DNA of 7,494 bases from positions 1-7,494 of the forward strand of contig JAJCYX010000042.1 in NCBI GenBank assembly GCA_029262715.1, written 5' to 3'. The stretch is from Chloroflexota bacterium (GTDB lineage Bacteria; Chloroflexota; Dehalococcoidia; Lucifugimonadales; Lucifugimonadaceae). Below the pieces are notes generated by a model that was not told the DNA's origin, ran no database searches, and saw only the letters and a program-made list of their open reading frames with translations. A program made the position numbers and the translations under genes. This document shows, piece by piece, positions 1 through 6,391 of this stretch; positions within the stretch are counted from its first letter, which is position 1; every line of letters starts with the position of its first letter.

Positions 1-1
1 G

Positions 2-1789
2 TTGGAGGAGATAGGCCTGCCTGTCTACCGTGAAGAGCTGGAGCGTTCCGACAGCGATGCTGAGAAGCCCAACTTCATCTACAAGTCGCACAGGGGCGGA
101 ATCTTCTTCCACACCTTCCCAGACCCGGGCGGTCAGAGAGACCACTACATCTCTATCGAGCCGTCGATCGAGCACCCGCAGATACGGGAGATCATGACCG
201 ATATCGAAGATGCGATGCTCGACTACACGGACGAACTGGAGTCTTCGCGCGGTGATGAACAGCTTGGTCTGGTGCTCGAATGGTGCATCGACACGATCTT
301 CAAGCAGAAGCCGACGATGAGCCTGGAAGATATCTACGCTCTTCCGGTCATCGACCCGGACGCAGAGTCTGAGCCGGAAGATGAGAAAGACGAGAGCGAA
401 GCGGGTTTAGACGAGGCCGTTGCTGAGGCAGCCGCTGTAGCCGCCGGTGAAGAGCAGGGTGGTGGGACGGCCGTTGCTACCGATGTACCTGCGAAGAAAC
501 CGAAAATCAAGAAAAAGGGCGGCCTGTTTTCGAAATTCATGGGCTCAGGCAAGGGTTCCAGGATTGACCTGGAATCCAAATGGAAGCTGACTCAGCTAGA
601 CATTGAGGGAATTAAGTACCAGCTCGTGAAGGAGAAGGTTGGTGTCGGTGTACTCCAGCCGTTGATCAACGACCACTGGATTGAGGATATTTCCTGCTCC
701 GGTGTCGGCCGCATGTTTATTGAGCACAAGGTGTTCAAGTCAATGATCTGCTCGTTCGGGTACAAGGACGACGATGAACTGGACGAGCACGTATTGCGGC
801 TCTCAGAGCGCATCAAGAAACCGGTTACCTTCAGGGCACCAGTTGTTGACGCTTCGCTCCCTGACGGCTCTCGTATCAACATCGTTTTCGGACGGGATGT
901 CTCGCTGACCGGATCGAACTACACAATTCGTAAGTTCGCAGACGACCCGATCAGCGTACTGAACCTCATTCGGTGGAAATCCATCTCGTCCGAGGCAGCT
1001 GCTTACCTGTCTCTATGTATCGAAGACGGCATGAACATGTTCGTGTCTGGTGAGACGGCTTCAGGCAAGACGACGTTGATGAATGCGCTAACCGTGTTTG
1101 TCCCTCCGAACGCCAAGATCGTCTCGATCGAAGACACGGCTGAAGTGCAGGTTCCTCACCCGAACTGGTTGCGAGAGGTTGTGCGAAAAGCTAAGCCTGG
1201 CGAAGGCGACTCAGGAGTTGGCATGTTCGACCTCCTGAAAGCTGCACTGCGTCAGAGGCCAGAACTGATCATCATTGGTGAGATTCGTGGTGAAGAAGGG
1301 CTTATCGCATTCCAGGGCATGCAGACCGGTCACCCGGTTATGGCAACGTTCCACGCGGCATCAGTACAGAAGCTGATCCAGCGTGTTGTTGGTGACCCGA
1401 TCCTGGTGCCAAAAAACTATGTGGACAACCTGAACCTGTGTGTGATTCAGGAAGGCGTACGGCTGCCGAGCGGAGATCATGGCAGGCGCTGCACATCTAT
1501 CTCAGAGATCGTCAACTACGACTCACTCAGCGATTCGTTCTCGTTCGTTGAAGTGTTCACCTGGGACCCGGTCACGGACGTGCTCGAGTTTACTGGCATG
1601 AACAACTCGTACCTGCTGGAGCAGCGCATCGCCCCTGCACGAGGCTACCCGCCCGCTCGCAGGCGCCAGATCTACTCGCTCGTAAAGCGCAGGGCCCGGA
1701 TCCTGGACAAGCTCGTTAACACGGGGATCTCTGACTACCAGGAGACCTTCGACGTTATCTCGAAGGCCACATCGGACGGTGTGTTCTAG
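2..1789 (+). CDS. Archaeal-type type IV filament motor ATPase (FlaI/ArlI or GspE2-like), 5' partial
   Basis: This is a secretion-superfamily ATPase that hydrolyses ATP at the cytoplasmic base of an archaellum or archaeal-type IV pilus. Residue numbers count from the first codon in the window. An N-terminal domain (about 1-115) leads through an acidic Ala/Glu linker (about 119-155) and a Lys-rich patch (about 164-180) to the ATPase core. The core shows an IEDISC motif (227-232), LPDGSRINI (286-294), TIRKF (308-312), Walker A GETASGKTT (350-358), an Asp box SIEDTAEV (375-382), ALRQRPELIIIGEIRG holding Walker B (415-430) and a His box ATFHAAS (448-454). The IEDISC, TIRKF and PPNAKIVSIEDT blocks and the C-terminal region resemble archaeal FlaI/GspE2 more than bacterial PilB or TadA. 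The reading frame is open to the window edge. The TTG at base 2 has only one base before it, so the true start is probably upstream. The stop overlaps the next start by one base, as expected for an ATPase-platform pair. Whether it serves an archaellum, a pilus or a Tad-like system cannot be decided without the missing neighbours. Confidence 0.9.
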   Translation: MEEIGLPVYREELERSDSDAEKPNFIYKSHRGGIFFHTFPDPGGQRDHYISIEPSIEHPQIREIMTDIEDAMLDYTDELESSRGDEQLGLVLEWCIDTIFKQKPTMSLEDIYALPVIDPDAESEPEDEKDESEAGLDEAVAEAAAVAAGEEQGGGTAVATDVPAKKPKIKKKGGLFSKFMGSGKGSRIDLESKWKLTQLDIEGIKYQLVKEKVGVGVLQPLINDHWIEDISCSGVGRMFIEHKVFKSMICSFGYKDDDELDEHVLRLSERIKKPVTFRAPVVDASLPDGSRINIVFGRDVSLTGSNYTIRKFADDPISVLNLIRWKSISSEAAAYLSLCIEDGMNMFVSGETASGKTTLMNALTVFVPPNAKIVSIEDTAEVQVPHPNWLREVVRKAKPGEGDSGVGMFDLLKAALRQRPELIIIGEIRGEEGLIAFQGMQTGHPVMATFHAASVQKLIQRVVGDPILVPKNYVDNLNLCVIQEGVRLPSGDHGRRCTSISEIVNYDSLSDSFSFVEVFTWDPVTDVLEFTGMNNSYLLEQRIAPARGYPPARRRQIYSLVKRRARILDKLVNTGISDYQETFDVISKATSDGVF

Positions 1790-3357
1790 TGACTACTGGA
1801 GTACTGGCAAAACTCGGGCTCGGAAACAACGCGCAGCAGAAGGCCGATGAGAAGCTGAACGCGAAGATGAAGAGCACTTCGCAGGTCGACAAGAAGCAGC
1901 TTCGGTTCGATCTGTTTACGCATGTTTCGTACATGGCATCACTGGCGACCGCGAAGGCGTCTCGTGAGGTGATGTTCCAGCGCGCCGCAAAACTGAACCT
2001 TGAGTCGTCCCCGTTCTTCGCTGAGATCAACACGCTGGTCAACCGGCTGAAGTACGACTATTCCGAGGCTTGCAGGGCGGTAGCTGACCGCACAAATATC
2101 GAAGAAGTCTCAAGCCTGTTGATCAGGATGTCTGGTTCGCTGGCATCTGGTGAGGACGAAGCGGAGTTCCTGACACGTGAAGCCGCCGTGCTAGCAGAGC
2201 AGTATCGAGCGGAGTACGAGCAGAAGATCGAGTCGCTCCGTAAGTGGACAGACGCATACGCCGCTCTGACCGTGTCTGCCGGCCTGATCGTCGTGATCAC
2301 CATGATCTCGATGATGATCTGGAGCCTTGGACCGATCATGGTGATGATGACCGCTGTGGCGACCATTGGTGTCATGGGTGTTGGCGCGTTCATCTTGAAC
2401 GCCGCTTCGCCTGTCGAGGGCTTTGCACGCAAGTCGGGAATGAGCTCGGTCAATCAGCTGCAGGCGAAGCGAATGATGATGATATTCGGCGTCGGTGGAG
2501 CGGTTGTTGGATCACTCGCTCTGCTCATGTACGGGCTTGGCCCTGCGCTGATTGTGTCCGGACTCGGGCTGTTGCCTGGCGGTTTCATGATGTACCGCGA
2601 CCAGGGCCGCATAGCGAAGCATGACGCTGATATTGCTACTTCTACACGCCTGCTCGGTGGTGTTACGGACGCCATTGGTTCTACTGTCGGTGATGCTCTC
2701 ACGAAGGTGGACCGCCGTTCACTGGCTTCGCTGGAGCCTTACTTCAGGCGTCTCGATGTGCGAATTCGGGCTTCCCTCTCGCCAGATCTTGCGTGGAAGC
2801 GGCTTGTTGAAGAGACAGGCTCAGAGATGGTCGACCGGACTGTGAGTATTTTCTGGGACGCTCTGACAATCGGTGGAAACCCTCTTGAGACCGGCAAGAA
2901 CGCAGCGTTCTTCGCTTCAAGCATCTCGATGCTGCGTGAGAAGCGGGCGCTGGTGGCAAACACCTTCACGTTCCTGGTGATGCCGCTTCACCTGGCGATG
3001 ACGGGGCTGCTCATGTTCATTCTGAACGTTATGGAGTTGTTTTCGACCCAACTGGTTGACTCGACAGCCCCGGATCTGAGTGACACGGGAGCGGCGATTC
3101 CGGATATTGCGAACGTTTCAGGGTTCAACACCTTTGCAAACGTCGATTTCGGGTTCCTGAACATCCTCGTCATCTCCGTTGTGCTTGCACTGACAGTGGC
3201 GAACGCGCTTGCGCCGCACTCAGCATCAGGCGGTCACAGGTTCCGATTTCTCTTCGCTCTCGGCGTGATGATGATCATCTCAGGGTCGATGGTCACACTC
3301 GTCCCGCCAATGGCCGAATCGATCTTCTCCACTATCACGGCACCGGCAAACGGTTAG
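1789..3357 (+). CDS. Archaeal-type filament assembly platform protein (FlaJ/ArlJ or GspF2/TadC-like)
   Basis: This is the inner-membrane platform protein that anchors the motor ATPase and couples its movement to filament subunits. The 522 residues show two T2SSF-like cytoplasmic segments (about 40-155 and 270-388), each followed by hydrophobic helices. Predicted membrane segments lie near 157-178, 183-204, 229-249, 251-268, 389-415, 455-474 and 486-506. Two T2SSF domains with about seven helices and a length above 500 residues fit archaeal FlaJ/GspF2. Single-domain bacterial TadB or TadC are nearer 300 residues. The basic, Lys-rich N-terminal tail (about 8-40) precedes the first domain and has no signal peptide. 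The start is GTG, whose G is the last base of the upstream TAG stop. No good Shine-Dalgarno is visible, so translation probably depends on coupling to the ATPase gene. Order and coupling match archaeal flaI-flaJ. The family is clear; the identity of the filament is not. Confidence 0.87.
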   Translation: MTTGVLAKLGLGNNAQQKADEKLNAKMKSTSQVDKKQLRFDLFTHVSYMASLATAKASREVMFQRAAKLNLESSPFFAEINTLVNRLKYDYSEACRAVADRTNIEEVSSLLIRMSGSLASGEDEAEFLTREAAVLAEQYRAEYEQKIESLRKWTDAYAALTVSAGLIVVITMISMMIWSLGPIMVMMTAVATIGVMGVGAFILNAASPVEGFARKSGMSSVNQLQAKRMMMIFGVGGAVVGSLALLMYGLGPALIVSGLGLLPGGFMMYRDQGRIAKHDADIATSTRLLGGVTDAIGSTVGDALTKVDRRSLASLEPYFRRLDVRIRASLSPDLAWKRLVEETGSEMVDRTVSIFWDALTIGGNPLETGKNAAFFASSISMLREKRALVANTFTFLVMPLHLAMTGLLMFILNVMELFSTQLVDSTAPDLSDTGAAIPDIANVSGFNTFANVDFGFLNILVISVVLALTVANALAPHSASGGHRFRFLFALGVMMIISGSMVTLVPPMAESIFSTITAPANG

Positions 3358-3384
3358 CGATGCGCCTCGTGTGCGTGCCTTCTG

Positions 3385-3390
3385 AGGAGG
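3385..3390 (+). promoter_or_regulatory. Ribosome binding site of the acidic small protein
   Basis: A perfect AGGAGG lies 6 nt before the ATG at 3397. This is the best Shine-Dalgarno in the window. It sits in the 39-nt gap after the platform gene and supports translation of the short acidic frame. Confidence 0.8.
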
Positions 3391-3396
3391 CTGAAT

Positions 3397-3702
3397 ATGC
3401 CAGACGATGAACTGAATCCAGACGAAGAATCAGAGAACAGCGCAGTTGCCGTGAACCTCGCTGATCTTGTCGAAGACGAAGACCTCGATGAGGAAGACGG
3501 GATTCCTGAAGAAGAGTCTGCCGAGGAAGAGAAGAGTGGCGGCGGTCTTGACGACATCATGGACGACATCTTCGCTGATGAGCAAGAAGATGACGACCGA
3601 CTGAAGGCGTTCGGCGACCTGGAGCACCTGACGATGGTTGAGGTTAGCTCTGAGGTCGAGGCCGTTCTCGAAGAGTTGCGAATCAGGCAAGGTGGGGAAT
3701 GA
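3397..3702 (+). CDS. Highly acidic small protein of unknown function
   Basis: I do not recognise this 101-residue protein. By hand count about 40 residues are Asp or Glu and only about 5 are Lys or Arg, which gives a strong net negative charge. Residues 1-67 are low-complexity Asp/Glu/Ser/Gly and probably disordered, with short hydrophobic islands at 16-25 and 50-60. Residues 68-98 look like an amphipathic helix. No membrane segment, signal peptide or catalytic motif is visible. It is likely real: a perfect AGGAGG lies 6 nt before its ATG, it fits between co-directional genes, and its stop overlaps the kinase start as ATGA. The position suggests a role with the motor platform or with the kinase. 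Acidic cytoplasmic adaptors (ArlC/D/E) occur in archaeal archaellum operons, but I see no sequence evidence of homology to them. Confidence 0.75.
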   Translation: MPDDELNPDEESENSAVAVNLADLVEDEDLDEEDGIPEEESAEEEKSGGGLDDIMDDIFADEQEDDDRLKAFGDLEHLTMVEVSSEVEAVLEELRIRQGGE

Positions 3703-5309
3703 GAGAAAGTAACGCTGCGCGCCAGCGACAAGACTCAGGGCATGTTGAGGCTAAGGCCGAAAGCATCTCAGGAGTTGCGCTGAACGCGCTTGCCGACTCG
3801 ATCAAGGAGTCGGCGATCGCGATCGACCGCGAGTCGAATATCGTCAACTGGAACGCTGCATTCGCTCGCAAGTTCAACGAGCCGCGCAGGGGCGATGGAC
3901 TAGAGGATCACTTTGACCCGCCGGGTCTACGAGCTTTGATCAAGGCAACGATGAACGTTTCGACCGCTCGAGACGCCGAGATGATCTCAGACGAAGGTGG
4001 CCCGCAAGCGGCTGCGTACGTGGTCACTGCAGTCCCGATGCCGAATGACGATCCGTACGGCGCTCGAATACTGCTGGTAATCGACGATGTATCTGAGCAG
4101 GCTGACCAGCGGAACCGGATGGTTGCCAACAGCAGGCTGGTAGCGGTAGGCGAGATGGCGGCCGGCGTTGCGCACGAACTGAACAACCCGCTCACAGCGG
4201 TGCTCGGCTTTTCGCAACTGGCTCTCAAGCAGACCGTTGACCCCGTGCTGCGCAAAGACCTCGAGTCGATCGCCAGCGAAGCAGAGAGAGCCGGCCAGAT
4301 TGTCGACAACCTGCTTGGTTTCGCACGGTCGCACGCTGGCCGTGGTGACCGCTTCGACGCTGCTGAGTCGCTCCAGAAGGTGCTGGACCTACGAGAGTAC
4401 GAATGCAGGGTCAACAACATCGAAGTTGCCACATACCTCGACCCTGACACGCCGATCACACGTGCTGACGGTCATCGCATGGAGCAGGTCTTCTTGAACC
4501 TGATAGGAAACGCTATTCATGCCATTAGCGAGGGATCAGGTAAAGGAAACATCACGGTAGGCCTGGTGGCTATCGACGGGCTGATTCGGATCAGCATCAC
4601 CGATGATGGCCCCGGAATCCCTGAAGATGTGTTGCCGCACATATTTGAACAGTTCTACACAACGAAGCCGGTTGGCAAGGGCACAGGTCTTGGCCTGCAC
4701 ATCTGCCAGGAGATTGTGAAAGACCACGGTGGCGAGATCAGGGCGGAGAGCCACACACGCCGCGGCACTACGTTCGTGGTCGAAATCCCGGTCGTTGAGG
4801 TCGAGGAGCCTGTAGAGGAGGAGCCACGGAAACCTGAACAGCCGACCAGCTTCGCCATGTTGAAAGTGCTCGCGGTAGACGATGAGCCGGTGATTACGGA
4901 CCTACTTTCACGGATCCTGACTGGTCTCGGCCACGAAGTCGATGTTGCATCTGATGGCGCCGAGGCTCTGCGCATGATCAATCTGTCGGACTACGATGCG
5001 ATCCTTCTGGACGTTAAGATGCCCGGCCTTGGCGGTCCCGAGGTGCTGCGCTGCATCGATGGCCTGAAACCGGAGCTTGCCGAGCGGGTTCTCTTTATTA
5101 CTGGAGATACCGTTGCGCCGAACACACAGGCGTTCTTCGAAGAGAACGACGTTGATGTCCTTCACAAACCCTTCTCTCTCGAAGAGCTGAGAGGCAGGTT
5201 GCAGTACTTCGCCGTTCTCAAAGACATCCGGTCGTCTGAGACAGAAACAGGTAAAAGACCCGACCTGACAGCGGGGATTTCACGGATTACTCGCAAGAGC
5301 CAATCGTAG
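3699..5309 (+). CDS. Cytoplasmic hybrid histidine kinase (PAS-HisKA-HATPase-REC)
   Basis: This sensor kinase autophosphorylates on His and passes the phosphate to Asp, presumably including the regulator encoded next. Domains in its 536 residues are PAS-like (about 26-133), HisKA (about 141-211), HATPase (about 256-365), an acidic Glu/Pro linker (about 366-382) and a C-terminal receiver (about 387-505). The H box AAGVAHELNNPLTAVLGF places the phospho-acceptor at H159. N267 and N271 lie in the N box, DDGPGIP (302-308) is G1, IFEQFYTTK (315-323) is the F box and GKGTGLGL (326-333) is G2. The receiver is intact, with D394/D395, phospho-acceptor D438, T468 and K490. No membrane segment or signal peptide is seen, so it should sense a cytoplasmic signal through the PAS domain. 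No Hpt domain is present. The start codon overlaps the upstream stop (ATGA), and a purine-rich AGGTGGGG (3690-3697) lies just before it, so it is translationally coupled to the acidic gene. Confidence 0.92.
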   Translation: MRESNAARQRQDSGHVEAKAESISGVALNALADSIKESAIAIDRESNIVNWNAAFARKFNEPRRGDGLEDHFDPPGLRALIKATMNVSTARDAEMISDEGGPQAAAYVVTAVPMPNDDPYGARILLVIDDVSEQADQRNRMVANSRLVAVGEMAAGVAHELNNPLTAVLGFSQLALKQTVDPVLRKDLESIASEAERAGQIVDNLLGFARSHAGRGDRFDAAESLQKVLDLREYECRVNNIEVATYLDPDTPITRADGHRMEQVFLNLIGNAIHAISEGSGKGNITVGLVAIDGLIRISITDDGPGIPEDVLPHIFEQFYTTKPVGKGTGLGLHICQEIVKDHGGEIRAESHTRRGTTFVVEIPVVEVEEPVEEEPRKPEQPTSFAMLKVLAVDDEPVITDLLSRILTGLGHEVDVASDGAEALRMINLSDYDAILLDVKMPGLGGPEVLRCIDGLKPELAERVLFITGDTVAPNTQAFFEENDVDVLHKPFSLEELRGRLQYFAVLKDIRSSETETGKRPDLTAGISRITRKSQS

Positions 5310-5321
5310 AAAATCTTGAGC

Positions 5322-5326
5322 GAGGA
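5322..5326 (+). promoter_or_regulatory. Ribosome binding site of the NarL-type regulator
   Basis: GAGGA lies 8 nt before the ATG at 5335, in the 25-nt gap after the kinase stop. It supports that start. No promoter-like hexamers are evident in the gap, so the regulator is probably read from the upstream operon. Confidence 0.6.
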
Positions 5327-5334
5327 CCTCTTAT

Positions 5335-6054
5335 ATGACAACTTCTAATGCCGAACAATTTGATTCATATGACAGCCACCGAAGTGATGAGGTGGTTTCG
5401 ACCCCGATTCGGGATGAAAGCGCTCCGGTGCGAGTGTTTTTGATCGAGGATCACCCGGTTGTGCGAGAAGGCACGCGCCGGCTCCTCGAGCTCGAAGAGG
5501 GCGCTACGGTGGTTGGAGAGGCCGACAGCGGTGAGAACGCCCTTGTTTCGCCTTCTCTCGGCCTCGCTGAGGTTGTGCTTTGTGATGTGATGCTGCCCGG
5601 CATGGATGGCATTGAGACCACGAAGGCGATTCTCGCCAAGTACCCGCACCTTCGCATCGTGATGCTGAGTTCGTTCGGGGACTCTTATCTCTCTACCGCT
5701 CTCGAGGCAGGCGCTTGCGGGTACCTGCTCAAGCGTTCTTCCGGTGAAGAGCTGGTGCGCGCTGTGCAGGACGCAGCGAACGGGGGTGCGCCGCTTTCGC
5801 CAGCCCTGAATGCTCTGCTTGTTGACCGGTATCGTGAACTACAGTCCAACAAGACCGATTCTCTTGGTCTATCTGAGCGACAGGCACAGGTTCTTGAGAT
5901 GGTTGCTCGTGGTGAGACGACGAAGCGTATTGCTGAGGACCTGTTCCTTAGCCCTGCGACTGTTAAGCGGGAGCTACGTCACGTGTTTGACCTGATGGGT
6001 GTGAACAACCGCGCTCACGCCGTGTCAGAAGCACAGCGAAGAGGCCTCATCTAG
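5335..6054 (+). CDS. NarL/FixJ-family response regulator (REC-LuxR HTH)
   Basis: This is a DNA-binding response regulator, most likely the output partner of the kinase encoded just upstream. Its 239 residues begin with a polar tail of about 30 residues, followed by a receiver (about 32-148). The receiver has a complete phosphorylation site: acidic pair E38/D39, phospho-acceptor D84 in LCDVMLPG, S112 and K133. A LuxR-type helix-turn-helix follows (about 178-239), with LSERQAQVLEMVARGETTKRIA as scaffold and LSPATVKRELRHVF as the recognition helix region. Length and layout are typical of the NarL family, which usually dimerises on phosphorylation and activates transcription. It starts 25 nt after the kinase with GAGGA 8 nt upstream of its ATG. 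It is the last gene of the five-gene block, since a strong hairpin terminator begins at the base after its stop. Target genes cannot be read from the window; the filament genes are a reasonable guess. Confidence 0.94.
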   Translation: MTTSNAEQFDSYDSHRSDEVVSTPIRDESAPVRVFLIEDHPVVREGTRRLLELEEGATVVGEADSGENALVSPSLGLAEVVLCDVMLPGMDGIETTKAILAKYPHLRIVMLSSFGDSYLSTALEAGACGYLLKRSSGEELVRAVQDAANGGAPLSPALNALLVDRYRELQSNKTDSLGLSERQAQVLEMVARGETTKRIAEDLFLSPATVKRELRHVFDLMGVNNRAHAVSEAQRRGLI

Positions 6055-6091
6055 GCGGCTAGCCGCATTTTCGGCGGCAAGCCGCGTTTTC
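6054..6091 (+). repeat. Tandem pair of 19-nt palindromic units
   Basis: Two adjacent copies, GGCGGCTAGCCGCATTTTC (6054-6072) and GGCGGCAAGCCGCGTTTTC (6073-6091), differ at two positions (T/A and A/G). The first contains the perfect 12-nt palindrome GCGGCTAGCCGC. The repeat begins on the last base of the regulator's stop codon. Confidence 0.85.
6055..6090 (+). terminator. Rho-independent terminator of the filament/two-component operon
   Basis: The two copies of the tandem unit pair with each other. Bases 6055-6066 pair with 6074-6085 as a 12-position stem with one A-A mismatch (6061 against 6079). The loop is the 7 nt 6067-6073, and GTTTT follows. It starts directly after the stop of the response regulator gene and should end the operon. 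Each unit could instead form its own short hairpin. Confidence 0.75.
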
Positions 6092-6163
6092 ATTGATGAG
6101 TACGGCGGTTGGGATTTTGTGAACGGTTGAATGGCCTTTGGCCTTACATACGTAAATCTATTT

Positions 6164-6200
6164 GAAAAGACCCCGATGCAGCATGCGTCGGGGTCTTTTC
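6164..6200 (+). terminator. Near-perfect, bidirectional-looking Rho-independent terminator
   Basis: GAAAAGACCCCGATGCA (6164-6180) pairs with TGCGTCGGGGTCTTTTC (6184-6200) over 17 positions, with one T-G wobble (6177 against 6187) and a GCA triloop. It has an A-run on the left arm and a T-run on the right that continues as TTTGTTT, so it could terminate on both strands. It lies about 75 nt after the first terminator and is the strongest hairpin seen in the window. Confidence 0.88.
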
Positions 6201-6391
6201 TTTGTTTGGCTCCTGGGTTCTCACTCATTCAGGCGTCGGCGCGGCTCACTTGGGTCGCATGTGATGAGACATCAGGTATACCCCTGTTAGCCAACTGAGA
6301 CTGCTGGGAGCGCAATCTCGGCTCCATGATGGGTGAGGCTTACCGCAGACGACGCTGTTTAACCTTCAGTAACACGCTCCACAGGAATCGA
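6201..6391 (+). other. Leader region before the pseudo-receiver regulator
   Basis: Together with the terminators this forms a gene-free stretch of about 337 bases (6055-6391). The part after the second terminator should contain the promoter of the next gene, but no convincing -35/-10 pair is visible. The nearest candidate is TTGGGT (6250-6255) with TATACC (6277-6282), whose 21-nt spacer is too long. A small hairpin, GGAGC (6307-6311) with GCTCC (6321-6325), abuts an in-frame ATG at 6326 that I judge not to be the start. No tRNA, riboswitch or small ORF with a good ribosome binding site was seen. Confidence 0.4.
6383..6386 (+). promoter_or_regulatory. Ribosome binding site deciding the start at 6392
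   Basis: AGGA lies 5 nt before the ATG at 6392. The alternative in-frame ATGs at 6326 and 6329 have only a GGGAG about 15 nt away, buried in a hairpin. This favours 6392 as the true start. Confidence 0.5.

Noticed and set aside
3354..3731. 125-aa minus-strand Ser-rich open frame over the acidic gene
   Set aside because: Poly-Ser is the reverse-strand reading of the Asp/Glu codons. The plus frame has a perfect Shine-Dalgarno and operon fit.
3908..4459. 183-aa minus-strand open frame inside the kinase gene
   Set aside because: It is antisense to the PAS/HisKA coding region, Ser/Ala/Arg-rich and without domain features. It is explained by codon bias of the real gene.
6130..6156. Small inverted repeats GGCCTTTGGCC and TTACATACGTAA between the terminators
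   Set aside because: The stems are only 4 bp or so and no context supports an operator or attachment site.
6250..6282. Possible promoter TTGGGT with TATACC before the pseudo-receiver regulator
   Set aside because: The 21-nt spacer is too long and the -35 match is poor, so it is not listed as a promoter.
6326..6391. Upstream in-frame ATGs (6326, 6329) as start of the pseudo-receiver regulator
   Set aside because: They have no well-spaced ribosome binding site, are abutted by a hairpin, and add a partly Arg-rich tail unlike the family. The ATG at 6392 has AGGA 5 nt upstream.
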